Translations under genes and position numbers: made by a program
Shown here: positions 5,182 through 5,220 of the stretch, one piece after another
Numbering within the stretch: the first letter of the stretch is position 1
Layout of the letters: every line of letters starts with the position of its first letter
Assembly: GCA_937944945.1 (NCBI GenBank)
Contig: CALEBD010000254.1
Span: forward strand, 1 to 5,220
Origin: an uncultured Clostridium sp.
GTDB lineage: Bacteria; Bacillota; Clostridia; Peptostreptococcales; Peptostreptococcaceae
Direction of reading: 5' to 3'
Length of the DNA: 5,220 nucleotides
The notes under the pieces: model-generated
Seen by the model: the letters and a program-made list of their open reading frames with translations, nothing else
What the model was told of the DNA's origin: nothing
Database searches by the model: none

Positions 5182-5220
5182 AAAAATAAAATAAATAAAA
5201 AAATCCCCTTAAAAATATTA

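Noticed and set aside
1..5220. CRISPR array, tRNA or rRNA gene, or insertion sequence
   Set aside because: No regularly spaced direct repeats, tRNA-like cloverleaf, rRNA sequence, transposase or terminal inverted repeats with target duplications were seen.

Overview
The window has two parts of unlike character. From about position 970 to the right end it is a low-GC chromosomal segment typical of a Firmicute in class Clostridia: A/T-ending codons, AGA-rich arginine usage, strong AGGAGG ribosome sites, TTG starts, and a DAP-type murE. A family such as Peptostreptococcaceae is possible but not shown. From position 1 to about 966 the sequence looks like Bacteroidota: the 3' end of a DUF5074/YncE-like beta-propeller gene, with ACC and CCG codons that are rare to the right, followed by a 3' region full of inverted repeats.

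Layout: 1-402 is non-coding as far as can be supported and holds two strong bidirectional terminator-type hairpins (230-281 and 317-351) plus smaller palindromes. 403-1866 (minus) is one open frame. Its first ~300 residues are the cytosolic G-protein domain of the ferrous iron transporter FeoB, and its last ~187 residues are the propeller tail. The FeoB membrane domain is absent. 1882-2103 (minus) is feoA, upstream of feoB with a 15-nt gap. Divergent from feoA, 2236-2694 (plus) encodes a two-domain DtxR/MntR-type metalloregulator. The region between them carries a TTAGC-N4-GCTAA palindrome that resembles a DtxR/IdeR box. 2759-4213 (plus) is a complete murE, 64 nt after the regulator gene. A terminator at 4231-4259 separates it from a convergent LysR-family regulator at 4264-5166 (minus).

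How the genes fit together: the likely module is ferrous iron uptake (feoAB) controlled by the adjacent metal-sensing repressor, which may also control itself through the shared intergenic region. MurE (peptidoglycan precursor synthesis) may be co-transcribed with the regulator, or may simply be a neighbour. The LysR regulator has no visible target; its upstream side runs off the right edge.

The most notable point is the FeoB/propeller junction near 955-975. Sequence alone cannot tell a real cross-phylum recombination from an assembly chimera. I consider the chimera more likely, because the fusion would lack both the FeoB permease and the export signal a propeller of this type normally has. 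I do not see a convincing new biological system here.
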